Assembly: GCF_023238205.1 (NCBI RefSeq)
Contig: NZ_CP096659.1
Coordinates: 1,674,001-1,738,000, forward strand
DNA from: Halorussus limi
GTDB lineage: Archaea > Halobacteriota > Halobacteria > Halobacteriales > Haladaptataceae
Direction: 5' to 3'
Length of the DNA stretch: 64,000 nucleotides
The notes beneath the pieces are model-generated. The model did not search any database. It saw nothing but the letters and a program-made list of their open reading frames with translations, and was not told where the DNA came from. Shown here piece after piece: positions 56,781 to 63,412 of this stretch (its first letter is position 1; every line of letters starts with the position of its first letter). Made by a program: the position numbers and the translations under genes.

Positions 56781-57050
56781 CTACAGCGACTGGGACTCGA
56801 CTTCGGGGTCCACGCCCGCCTCGGCCAAGTCCTGCCGGATGCGCTCTCGCAGGGGGTCGGGGACGGTACTGCGACCGACCGGCACCGCCGTCTCGCCGTC
56901 GCCCTTCACCTTCCAGTAGAGGACGCACTCGCTCGGTGCGTAGAACTCGATGCTGTAGTAGTCGCTCCCGCCTTGATAGTGGACACGGGCCGCGAACCCC
57001 TCGGCCTGCCAGCCGTCTCGCTCGGCGAGCGCCTCGACTCGTTCGTCCAT
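56781..57050 (-). CDS. Small haloarchaeal protein, unknown function
   Basis: Eighty-nine residues starting MDERVEALAERDGWQAEGFAARVHYQGGSDYYSIEFYAPSECVLYWKVKGDGETAVPVGRSTVPDPLRERIRQDL. It is probably an alpha-beta fold. It has no motif I recognise but has the look of a conserved haloarchaeal DUF. The ATG at 57050 is clean. It lies 93 bp from tRNA-Val on the other strand. Confidence 0.65.
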   Translation of the reverse strand: MDERVEALAERDGWQAEGFAARVHYQGGSDYYSIEFYAPSECVLYWKVKGDGETAVPVGRSTVPDPLRERIRQDLAEAGVDPEVESQSL

Positions 57051-57142
57051 ACTCGGAGGTAGTCGGGCGGCTTGGTAGTGGTTACGAAAGCCGACCGAGA
57101 AGGTAACAGTTATTTCCGGCGAGCGAGTTGCTTCCGATACCG

Positions 57143-57216
57143 GGGTCCGTGGTCTAGTTGGTTATGACGCGGCCTTTACAAGGCTGAGGCCGGTGGTTCG
57201 AATCCGCCCGGACCCA
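57143..57216 (+). tRNA. tRNA-Val (anticodon TAC)
   Basis: A 74-nt cloverleaf: acceptor GGGTCCG pairs with CGGACCC, anticodon stem CGGCC/GGCTG around the loop TTTACAA (anticodon TAC reads Val), T stem GGTGG/CCGCC with loop TTCGAAT, discriminator A. No intron is seen. The CCA end is not encoded. Its 3' 23 nt are repeated 89 bp downstream. Confidence 0.93.
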
Positions 57217-57305
57217 TCGATTCTAGCTGCGAACGAAGTGAGCAGTCGAATCTATCACAGAAGGGCGATTCGAGCCCTGAAAGTCGAGCGGAGCGAGTCT
57301 TTCTC

Positions 57306-57328
57306 TGGTTCGAATCCGCCCGGACCCA
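57306..57328 (+). repeat. Second copy of the tRNA-Val 3' end (attachment-site-like)
   Basis: TGGTTCGAATCCGCCCGGAC and the following CCA match the tRNA 3' end (57194-57216) over 23 bp. This is the structure left by integrases that target tRNA genes. Only 89 bp separate the copies, and no integrase is visible between them, so it is probably a relic or the scar of a deletion. Confidence 0.65.
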
Positions 57329-57411
57329 CTCGAAACGAACGCGGAATCGGTTTTTCTCGTTCTCCATTTCGCACTCGGTTCCGCCGGACGACTCGACGAG
57401 TCGAGAATCGG

Positions 57412-58683
57412 TCACTCGCTGGACTCCAAGACGGTCAGCGTCGCCCCCGTCTCCCCGCTGCTCCCATACACCGGGAGGTAGAGTGCGTCGCCCACGGCCG
57501 CCGCGGGGAGCCCCACGTTACCCGGCAACCGGTGCGTCCAGCGGGGGTCGCCTGTCGCCGAGTCGAGCGCGTAGGTCGTCGCGTCTGTCGACGGTCGCTG
57601 CGGGTGTTCGGTCGTCACCACGACCGCACCGTCGACGACGACCGGCGTCGTTCGCAGATACCCGTCTTCGATTTCGAACTGCCACCGTTCGCTCCCGTCC
57701 GCCCACGAGAGCGCGCGGAGTTTCCGTCCGTCGGCGACGAACACCGTCTCGTCGCTCACGGCGAGTTCGCCGAGCCCGAAGTCCTCCATCGCGTGTCGCC
57801 ACTGCTGGGTCCCCGTCGCGGCCTCGACGGCGTAGACAGCGCGCGTATCGCAGGCGAACAGGGTGTCGCCGTCCACCGCGAGACTGTGGAAGTTCTCGCC
57901 CTGCCGGTCGGCCCACAGTTCGTCGCCCGTTCCGACGTCGATTGCCGCGAGCAGCGACGACGCGTCGTCCTCGCTTTCGGGTCGGTCCCCCTCGTCGTAG
58001 ACGGACCCGACGTACGCGGTTCCGTCGGCGACGGCCGGTTCCGCGAGGAAGACGTGGCCGTCCTTCGAGTAGCGCCAGCGCTCCTCGCCCCGCAGGTCGG
58101 CGGCGACGACGGCCTCCTGTTGGACGAAACAGACCCGGTCGCCCGCCGCCGCGACTGCCTCGTTCACCGACCCGTCGAGGTCGAGGTGCCACCGCTTCTC
58201 CCCGGTCCGAGCGTCGAGCGCGTGGAAGTGGTGTCTCCCGGCGTCTCCGACGTAAATCGAACCGCGGTGTACCGTCGGCGGGCAACCGGCGAACCCGCCG
58301 CCGAGCGCGGGCAGTCTCGTCTTCCACCGTCGGTCGCCCGTCTGGCGGTCGAACGCGTACACGCCCCCGGCGGCGTACTCCTCGTTGTGCTCGTCGAAGA
58401 TACCGCCGCCGACGAACACCGTCTCGCCGACGACGGCGGGAGCCGTCACGCCGGCGGGGAGCGTCGCCTGCCAGCGCACCTGCGGGGCGTCGATGCTGAC
58501 GCCGGCGTTCCGGCCGGTGTGGGCGGCGGTCCGCCCGAACTGCGCCCACGCTTCGGCGTCTTCGCCGGAGAGGGGTTCGGTCGGAGACGAGTCGGTCTTC
58601 GAGGGGCGGAGGGAGGGGAGACTGGAAGCACAGCCGGCGAGGCACGCGCTTCCGAGGGTAGCGAGGACCTGTCTGCGATTCAT
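57412..58683 (-). CDS. PQQ-like beta-propeller repeat lipoprotein
   Basis: A 423-residue secreted protein. It starts MNRRQVLATLGSACLAGCASS, a twin-arginine-type signal with lipobox (Cys about residue 18). WAQFGRTAAHTGRNAGVS follows, then seven or more propeller repeats of the type GAVYAFDRQTGDRRW, VYVGDAGRHHFHALDARTGEKRW and AVYAVEAATGTQQW. Such proteins bind no PQQ unless paired with a dehydrogenase; in haloarchaea their role is not known. The start at 58683 is preferred over upstream in-frame sequence, which contains repeats of the origin region. Confidence 0.88.
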   Translation of the reverse strand: MNRRQVLATLGSACLAGCASSLPSLRPSKTDSSPTEPLSGEDAEAWAQFGRTAAHTGRNAGVSIDAPQVRWQATLPAGVTAPAVVGETVFVGGGIFDEHNEEYAAGGVYAFDRQTGDRRWKTRLPALGGGFAGCPPTVHRGSIYVGDAGRHHFHALDARTGEKRWHLDLDGSVNEAVAAAGDRVCFVQQEAVVAADLRGEERWRYSKDGHVFLAEPAVADGTAYVGSVYDEGDRPESEDDASSLLAAIDVGTGDELWADRQGENFHSLAVDGDTLFACDTRAVYAVEAATGTQQWRHAMEDFGLGELAVSDETVFVADGRKLRALSWADGSERWQFEIEDGYLRTTPVVVDGAVVVTTEHPQRPSTDATTYALDSATGDPRWTHRLPGNVGLPAAAVGDALYLPVYGSSGETGATLTVLESSE

Positions 58684-58793
58684 ACGCTCTCGTGTCATCC
58701 GACTCGGATAAACGTTCCCCGAGTACGGTTCCCACGTCGAAATTGCCAGCAGTCGGAGTCGCCCGTGGTCAGATTCTCGAACGAATCGGACGG

Positions 58794-59470
58794 GAGAGTG
58801 GCTTTCGTCTGTTATCGCTGCCGAGCGTGTCTCCCGGGTTCGTCGGAACGGGGGAGTGAGAGTAGATTTCGTCTGTTCCGGGTCTCCCCGCGCCGACTCG
58901 TTCGGCGGTCGGAGAGTACGTTTCGTCTGTTCTTGGTACTCGTTCACGTGTCAGAGGAGCGTCCGGGGGAGCGATTGGAGAATCTCTGGGAGTGTCGAGG
59001 GAAGTGGTCCGAGAGTAGTTGGAGAGTGTCTCGGAGGACGTGATTCGGAGGTAATCGAGCCACAGAGTGAGAGTACGTTTCGTCTGTTCTCGCAAGCGGG
59101 GTCGGCCGCGGGGACGCCGGGGCGTGAGTGGATTTCGTCTGCTTTATTGGGGGACCGGCGAATGCTGAACTGTCGATGAACGCCGAGAGGTGTCGGCGGA
59201 ACACGTGAGCCAAATGCTGAAGGGAGCGATGTCCACGGGGCAGACGGAAGACAGGAACGAGTCCAGAACAGACGGAGAGTACGTTTCGTCTGTTCTCGCG
59301 TGCGGAACTATCTGTCCGATTCGGGTACTCCTGAGGACTCGACCAAAACTGATAGTTTATATCTTCGTGTAGCGGCAAACCCGAACTCGGGCGCTCTCCC
59401 GTCCTTTCTCTCCCGTATTTCTCACGAAACGTACTCTCCCTCACGGACTTAAAGAGCGAGAAACAAACGA
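58794..59470. other. Candidate replication origin with ORB-like repeats
   Basis: Six direct copies of an element near GAGAGTACGTTTCGTCTGTT (plus CTCG in the best copies) start at 58794, 58858, 58912, 59069, 59124 and 59275. Two inverted copies lie at 59424-59438 (ACGAAACGTACTCTC) and about 59457-59475 (diverged, GAAACAAACGAAAC). Between the two sets is an AT-rich stretch with a 7-bp inverted repeat (AACTATC 59306-59312, GATAGTT 59351-59357) and TTTATATC. The orc1/cdc6 gene follows. Inverted ORBs around an unwinding element next to the initiator gene is the archaeal origin layout. No gene was found here. Confidence 0.78.
59265..59296. repeat. 10-bp inverted repeat formed with one ORB-like copy
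   Basis: AGAACAGACG (59265-59274) and CGTCTGTTCT (59287-59296) are perfect arms around 12 nt. The half CGTCTGTTC belongs to the sixth direct copy of the origin repeat, so this copy has a partner in opposite orientation. Confidence 0.65.
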
Positions 59471-59487
59471 AACAGGAGAACGGTGGC

Positions 59488-59496
59488 TTTATATAT
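59488..59496 (+). promoter_or_regulatory. TATA box of orc1/cdc6
   Basis: TTTATATAT centred about 32 nt before the ATG at 59524. A GGAGGT at 59505-59510 lies in between, probably upstream of the transcription start. Confidence 0.55.
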
Positions 59497-59523
59497 TTTC
59501 TCTCGGAGGTTCGACCGAGAACA

Positions 59524-60723
59524 ATGGGCGGGCTGTTCAGCGACGTCACGGACACCATCTTCCTCGACAAGGAAGTCCTCGAAGAGGAGTATCAGCCGGA
59601 CGAAATCCTCGAACGCGAGGAGGAGATAGACGAGTACAAGGCCGCGTTCAAGGACGTCCTGTTCGGCAGGAACCCGTCGAACGTCATGCTCTACGGGAAG
59701 GCCGGCGTGGGGAAGACCGCGGTCACGCGCTACGTGCTGGAGGAACTCCAGACCGAGACCGACCAGCGCGAGGCGGCCGACGACCTCTACGTCCACCGCC
59801 ACAACTGCAACGGCGACACGATGTTCAGTGCCGTCCGGACGCTCGTGAACGGACTCCTCCCGTCCGGGAGCGCGTCGTTCCCGAAGAAGGGGCTCTCGAC
59901 GGCGGACGCGCTCGAGGAGTTCTACAGCCAACTCGACCGCCTCGGCGGGACCCACTTGGTGGTCTTGGACGAAATCGACCACCTGCAGGACGCCAACGAA
60001 CTGCTCTACGAACTCCCTCGGGCCCGCGCGAACGACTACATCGCCGAGGCGAGAATCGGCGTCATCGGCATCAGCAACAACTACACCTTCAGACAGCGCC
60101 TCTCGGCGAAGGTCCAAGACGCGCTGAAGGAGGAGGAAATCTCGTTCAGCACGTACGACGCCAACGAACTCCGCGCGATTCTCCACGACCGCGCGGAGAA
60201 GGCGCTCTCGGACGACAGCTACTCCGACAGCGCCATCGCCAAGGCCGCCGCGGTCGCGGGACGCGACACGGGGAGCGCCCGGCAGGCCATCGACCTCCTC
60301 CGAAAGGGTGCGGAAATCGCCGAGCAGAACGACGAACCGATGGTCGAGGACGACCACATCGGACTCGCCCGCGAGGCCGTCAAGCGCGGCCGCCTACAGG
60401 ACAAAATCGAGGACCAGTCGCTCCACGCCCGCCTCGTCCTCGAAGCGGTCGCCCGACTCGACCACGTCGGCGAGACGCCCGCCCGCTCGAAGGAGATAAT
60501 GAAGATGTACCGCCGCGTGGCCGCCAAGCGCGCCGAGGAGCCGCTGACGACCCTGAAGAGCATCCAGAACCACCTCAGCGACCTCTACATGCTCGGGTTC
60601 CTGCTCCGCCGCGAGGAGAACGAGGGCCGGAAAGGCGGGTCGTACCACGAGTACGACCTCGACATGGACCCCGACGTCGTCTTCGAGGTCTGCGACGAAC
60701 TGGACGAAGAAGAGGCGGTGTAG
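59524..60723 (+). CDS. Orc1/Cdc6 replication initiator
   Basis: A 399-residue AAA+ protein. Walker A is LYGKAGVGKTAVTRYVL (about residues 56-72), Walker B is LVVLDEIDHLQDANEL, sensor-1 GVIGISNNYTF (the Asn), and LRAILHDRAEKAL. The C-terminal winged helix contains TPARSKEIMKMYRRVAAKRAEEPLTTLKSIQNHLSDLYMLGFL. It binds origin repeats and loads MCM. It lies beside a repeat array that is probably its own binding site. Which Orc1 paralogue it is cannot be decided here. Confidence 0.93.
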   Translation: MGGLFSDVTDTIFLDKEVLEEEYQPDEILEREEEIDEYKAAFKDVLFGRNPSNVMLYGKAGVGKTAVTRYVLEELQTETDQREAADDLYVHRHNCNGDTMFSAVRTLVNGLLPSGSASFPKKGLSTADALEEFYSQLDRLGGTHLVVLDEIDHLQDANELLYELPRARANDYIAEARIGVIGISNNYTFRQRLSAKVQDALKEEEISFSTYDANELRAILHDRAEKALSDDSYSDSAIAKAAAVAGRDTGSARQAIDLLRKGAEIAEQNDEPMVEDDHIGLAREAVKRGRLQDKIEDQSLHARLVLEAVARLDHVGETPARSKEIMKMYRRVAAKRAEEPLTTLKSIQNHLSDLYMLGFLLRREENEGRKGGSYHEYDLDMDPDVVFEVCDELDEEEAV

Positions 60724-60790
60724 CGACCCCGTTCTTGCGACGGTCAAAGGGGCGCTCGGAACCGGGCGCGCCGGAAAACGGAACACGTTC

Positions 60791-60865
60791 GGAGGGCCGA
60801 AGAGGTCAGGCTGTCGGAGGGCCGAAGACCGTCAGCGAGTGGAAGGGCCGAAGACTGTCAACGCT
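60791..60865. repeat. Three iteron-like repeats downstream of orc1
   Basis: GGAGGGCCGAAG occurs at 60791-60802 and 60816-60827, and GGAAGGGCCGAAG at 60841-60853. Spacing is 25 bp, each unit followed by a GTCA-containing tail. The sequence differs from the origin repeat on the other side of orc1. It could be a second set of initiator sites or a terminator-type feature. Confidence 0.55.
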
Positions 60866-60883
60866 CCCCGACGAACTACGGAA

Positions 60884-61300
60884 TCAGTCGATGTCGGCGC
60901 GGGCGAACGAGAGGTAGCCGAGTGCGGGCGGGACGACCATCCACGCGAGCAGTACGACGACCACGGTGACGCCGCTGACCGACCCGCTCGTCTCGAACGC
61001 GCCGCCGGGGATGAGTCGGAGCGACCGAAAGTACGCCTCGGTGGGGCTCAGCGTGGTGAAGACCTGCCAGAGTCCGCCGGAGAACTGGACCCCGAGTAGC
61101 AGGTCCGCCGCACCGGCGATGACCTGGGGGACGGTGATGGGCGATATTCGCGACCAGAAGAGCGTGAACACGAAGTACATCACGACCGTGTTCGTCATCG
61201 CTCGGCTTCGACTGTCGCTCACGGCGGAGACGGCGACGCCGACGCCCACGTACGACCCCGCGAACAGGAGCGTCAGCCCACCGAACGCCGCAACCACGTC
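60884..61300 (-). pseudogene. C-terminal fragment of an ABC-2-type permease
   Basis: About 135 residues: VAAFGGLTLLFAGSYVGVGVAVSAVSDSRSRAMTNTVVMYFVFTLFW, then a periplasmic loop with FTTLSPTEAYFRSLRLIPGG and a last TM VSGVTVVVVLLAWMVVPPALGYLSF. SRSRAM and the loop are typical of the C-terminal half of ABC-2 (NosY-type) permeases. The N-terminal TMs and the partner ATPase are absent. The upstream sequence belongs to a different fragment, so a deletion joined them. It is probably non-functional. Confidence 0.7.
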
Positions 61301-61324
61301 GAGTCGCGGCCGGGTGGTCGGTCA

Positions 61325-61559
61325 CGTCGGAACTCAAGTCTCGAATCCCGCCCGTGTTCTCGATGCCGGCGTCGAGCGACCCGCGAATCGGGCGCAGGAA
61401 CTCGTCGTCGGGGACGTTCGGGTTTCCCTTGTCCCGGTACTCCTCGCCGATGCGGAACACGTCCTCCATGTCTCCGACGAGAGAAGCGAACGGTATAGCT
61501 TCCTCGAGTCGGCCGCGCCTGCGAAGAGTGACGACGACCCCGACGGACTGCGTCTCGCG
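61325..61559 (-). pseudogene. Fragment of an unidentified gene
   Basis: A reading frame with haloarchaeal protein character: LEEAIPFASLVGDMEDVFRIGEEYRDK, PDDEFLRPIRGSLDAGIENTGGIRDLSSDV. It has no start codon at its 5' end (a stop precedes) and changes into non-protein-like sequence at about 61325, where the permease fragment begins in another frame. I do not recognise the family. A real gene from the internal ATG at 61469 is unlikely because the frame loses sense. Confidence 0.45.
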
Positions 61560-61670
61560 CTATTGTCGAATCGCCTACGAGCCATCAAACCTATATCACC
61601 CTACTCGTAAGCCCACGCCGATGTACTGGCACGCCAGCCTTCGGGTTGGTCCCCGCGACGGGGTGGTCCG

Positions 61671-62219
61671 GTGAGTCGGCGCGCGCTGGTCGCAGTGGTC
61701 GCGCTGGTCGGCGTCCTCGGTGCCGGGGTCCTGTTCGCCGGGGGGACCGACCTCGGCGGCGAGCCCGACACCGGCGCGGGCGACGCGACGGCGACCGACG
61801 CGACAGCGAGTACGACGACACCTGTGGCCGACACCGCGGGTGAATCGGGCGACACAAATGGCGAGACAGCGACGACGAGCATGACGAGTTCCGAGTACGC
61901 GTTCACCATCGAGAACATCGAGAAGTGTGGAAGCACCTGCCGGGACGTGACGGCGCGACTGACCAACTCCGGCGGCGAGACGCGCGAGAACGTCCGTGTC
62001 ACGACTGCGATGCTCGCCGACGGCGAGGTGCTGTGGTCGGGCAACGAGTCGGTCGGCATCCTCGAACCCGGCGAGTCGCACGTCTCCACCGAGCGCGTAG
62101 ACGTGGGCTTCGCCGGCGGGATGCAGATCAGCGCCAACGACGGCTACGTGACCATCGTCACCGTGGTCCGCTCCGAGAGCGGCACGACGCGCTTCGCCGA
62201 GCGCCGGAAGGTCGCTTAG
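61671..62219 (+). CDS. Secreted or membrane-anchored protein with beta-sandwich-like domain
   Basis: A 182-residue protein from a GTG. The N-terminal TM/signal is RRALVAVVALVGVLGAGVLFAGG, followed by a Thr/Ala/Gly/Asp-rich linker (DATATDATASTTTPVADTAG) and a compact domain: YAFTIENIEKCGSTCRDVTARLTNSGGETRENVRVTTAMLADGE, WSGNESVGILEPGESHVSTERVDVGFAGG. The domain looks like a CARDB/FN3-type module (NSGGETRENV). Two Cys may form a disulfide. Its stop overlaps the stop of the opposite zinc-finger gene. Confidence 0.75.
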   Translation: MSRRALVAVVALVGVLGAGVLFAGGTDLGGEPDTGAGDATATDATASTTTPVADTAGESGDTNGETATTSMTSSEYAFTIENIEKCGSTCRDVTARLTNSGGETRENVRVTTAMLADGEVLWSGNESVGILEPGESHVSTERVDVGFAGGMQISANDGYVTIVTVVRSESGTTRFAERRKVA

Positions 62220-62323
62220 CGCTCTTCGAGCGCGGTCCCGCAGTCCGGGCACTCGTCGTCGGCGATAGTGACCTGTGCGTCGCACTCGGGGCAGAAGTCG
62301 AGGTAGCAGGCGGGGTCGCCCAT
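62216..62323 (-). CDS. 35-residue CPxCG-type zinc-finger microprotein
   Basis: Reads MGDPACYLDFCPECDAQV, then TIADDECPDCGTALEER. The pair FCPEC and ECPDCG (CPxC twice) is the zinc-ribbon signature of haloarchaeal small CPxCG-related proteins. Start ATG at 62323, stop TAA overlapping the end of the convergent gene by 3 nt. A regulatory-looking inverted repeat lies 25-43 nt upstream. Such proteins in Haloferax affect growth or biofilm; this one's role is unknown. Confidence 0.75.
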   Translation of the reverse strand: MGDPACYLDFCPECDAQVTIADDECPDCGTALEER

Positions 62324-62347
62324 GTCGTTCGTGCGATTCGATGCCGA

Positions 62348-62366
62348 GGGACAAAGAGTTTGTCCC
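62348..62366. repeat. 8-bp inverted repeat between zinc-finger gene and tRNA-Phe
   Basis: GGGACAAA-gag-TTTGTCCC, perfect arms with a 3-nt spacer, 25 nt before the zinc-finger start and 58 nt before tRNA-Phe. It could be an operator or a hairpin. Confidence 0.6.
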
Positions 62367-62423
62367 GCTGCCCTCGTGGTGTTTCGAAACGCTTTTCTCT
62401 TTCATGTGCCTCGTACCGAGTGC

Positions 62424-62497
62424 GCCGCCTTAGCTCAGACTGGGAGAGCACTCGACTGAAGATCGAGCTGTCCCCGGTTCAAATCCGGGAGGCGGCA
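62424..62497 (+). tRNA. tRNA-Phe (anticodon GAA)
   Basis: A 74-nt cloverleaf. Acceptor GCCGCCT pairs with AGGCGGC; the anticodon loop CTGAAGA has anticodon GAA; the T arm is CCCGG-TTCAAAT-CCGGG; discriminator A. No intron or encoded CCA is seen. Confidence 0.93.
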
Positions 62498-62740
62498 TCC
62501 GAAATTTACTCGTTCCTCGTTCGCCAGATAGCAACGCTTTCCGGCGATTATCTTTTGAAACCCGCCCTGAGCTGTGCAATTACTCATCCCTTGTACACGG
62601 CACCTGCAGACTTTGATACGCCAATATCCGTGGTTCTGAAAGCTCTAAAACTTCCAGACTGTCCCCAGATAAATCCCAAGGCGGCTGACGATCTACAAAC
62701 TAAATCCCCGAGTAGAAGGAAGAAGGACCGATAGGTCGCG
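62498..62740. other. Lower-GC segment after tRNA-Phe
   Basis: About 240 bp with visibly lower GC than the flanks (GATTATCTTTTGAAACCC, AAAGCTCTAAAACTTCCAG, GATCTACAAACTAAATCCCC). One forward reading frame is open (YSFLVRQIATLSGDYLLKPALS, then KALKLPDCPQINPKAADDL) without a start codon. This is probably a remnant of an element that once inserted at the tRNA. Confidence 0.5.
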
Positions 62741-62772
62741 TCGCTCAGGGCTCTTTTAGAGCGAATTCATCG

Positions 62773-63090
62773 TTACCGGGCCGGTTCCAGACAGGCCTCG
62801 TGGACGGTCTCACCGTTCTCGTTCGGCGTCCGACGCTGTCCCGGACGGATGGGTTCGCCACAGACCGCACAGCGGAGCGTCGCGTCCGCCTCGCTCTCGC
62901 CGAACGTCCCCGTCAACTCGCCGGACCCCGCGGTGGCGTCGTATCCGAGCGCGAGTGCGCCGATACCGGCGAGCGTTCCGCTCAACCGCTTTCCTTTTCG
63001 AAGCGAACTAATCGCGACGACGGTCAGTGCGAGGGCGAGTACCGCACGGCCGAGTCGGCTGCGGTCGCCGACGTTCTTAGGTAACTCCAT
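62773..63090 (-). CDS. DUF2892-like membrane protein with C-terminal zinc-ribbon
   Basis: A 105-residue protein starting MELPKNVGDRSRLGRAVLALALTVVAI. Two TM helices (residues about 15-30 and 38-52, GTLAGIGALALGYDATAG) resemble DUF2892, which often begins with NVGxxDRxxR. The C-terminal CAVCGEPIRPGQRRTPNENGETVHEACLEPAR is a treble-clef zinc site (CxxC and HxxC). The combination is seen directly; the function is unknown. Clean ATG. Confidence 0.75.
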   Translation of the reverse strand: MELPKNVGDRSRLGRAVLALALTVVAISSLRKGKRLSGTLAGIGALALGYDATAGSGELTGTFGESEADATLRCAVCGEPIRPGQRRTPNENGETVHEACLEPAR

Positions 63091-63155
63091 ACGTAGCCAT
63101 CGGGCTCTGCGCCCTTGTAGTTCATCGCCGACGCTGGCCCCGGACCGGTTCGGAG

Positions 63156-63345
63156 CTACGTGTGGACGACGACCGTGCTGCCGGCGAGGCCCCGAGGCGC
63201 TGGTTGTCGTCGCTCACGACCGACGTGACGATGCCGACGGGGTAGAAGATGGGAGCGCGTCCACGATTCGGAGGAGATTTCGGACGGCGGCCGCACCCCA
63301 CGTAATCTCGGGCCCGTCCGCTTCGAGCAGTGACAGAGTCTGACG
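63156..63345 (-). pseudogene. RDD-family membrane protein remnant
   Basis: Three frames joined give an RDD C-terminus: QTLSLLEADGPEITWGAAAVRNLLRIVDALP, then IFYPVGIVTSVVSDDNQRLG, then GLAGSTVVVHT-stop. Each junction is explained by one missing base (a C near CTCCCATC, a base at CTCGGGGCC). RDD proteins have WGAAxVRNLLRIVDALP and NQRLGDLxAGTVVV. No N-terminal half and no start remain. This is a decayed gene. Confidence 0.65.
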
Positions 63346-63381
63346 TGGGTCCCGATTACACGGCTCTGCACCGAGCCAAGG

Positions 63382-63387
63382 TTTATA
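63382..63387 (+). promoter_or_regulatory. TATA box of the J-domain-ferredoxin gene
   Basis: TTTATA in GTTTATACTT centred 28 nt before the ATG at 63413; a leaderless transcript is expected. Confidence 0.55.
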
Positions 63388-63412
63388 CTTCGGATTTCGC
63401 TAGGCAAACGTG

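Noticed and set aside
57176-57415. Small reverse frame over the tRNA-Val region
   Set aside because: It runs through the tRNA and its repeated 3' end and has no protein features.
58794-59298. Origin repeats as a CRISPR array
   Set aside because: Spacing between copies is irregular (54-157 bp), copies are imperfect and partly inverted, and there are no cas genes.
61596-62405. Reverse frame of 269 codons opposite the gene at 61671
   Set aside because: It overlaps the forward protein with a clear TM and beta domain, the zinc-finger gene in another frame and the lower part of the region; its product is Arg-rich without domains.
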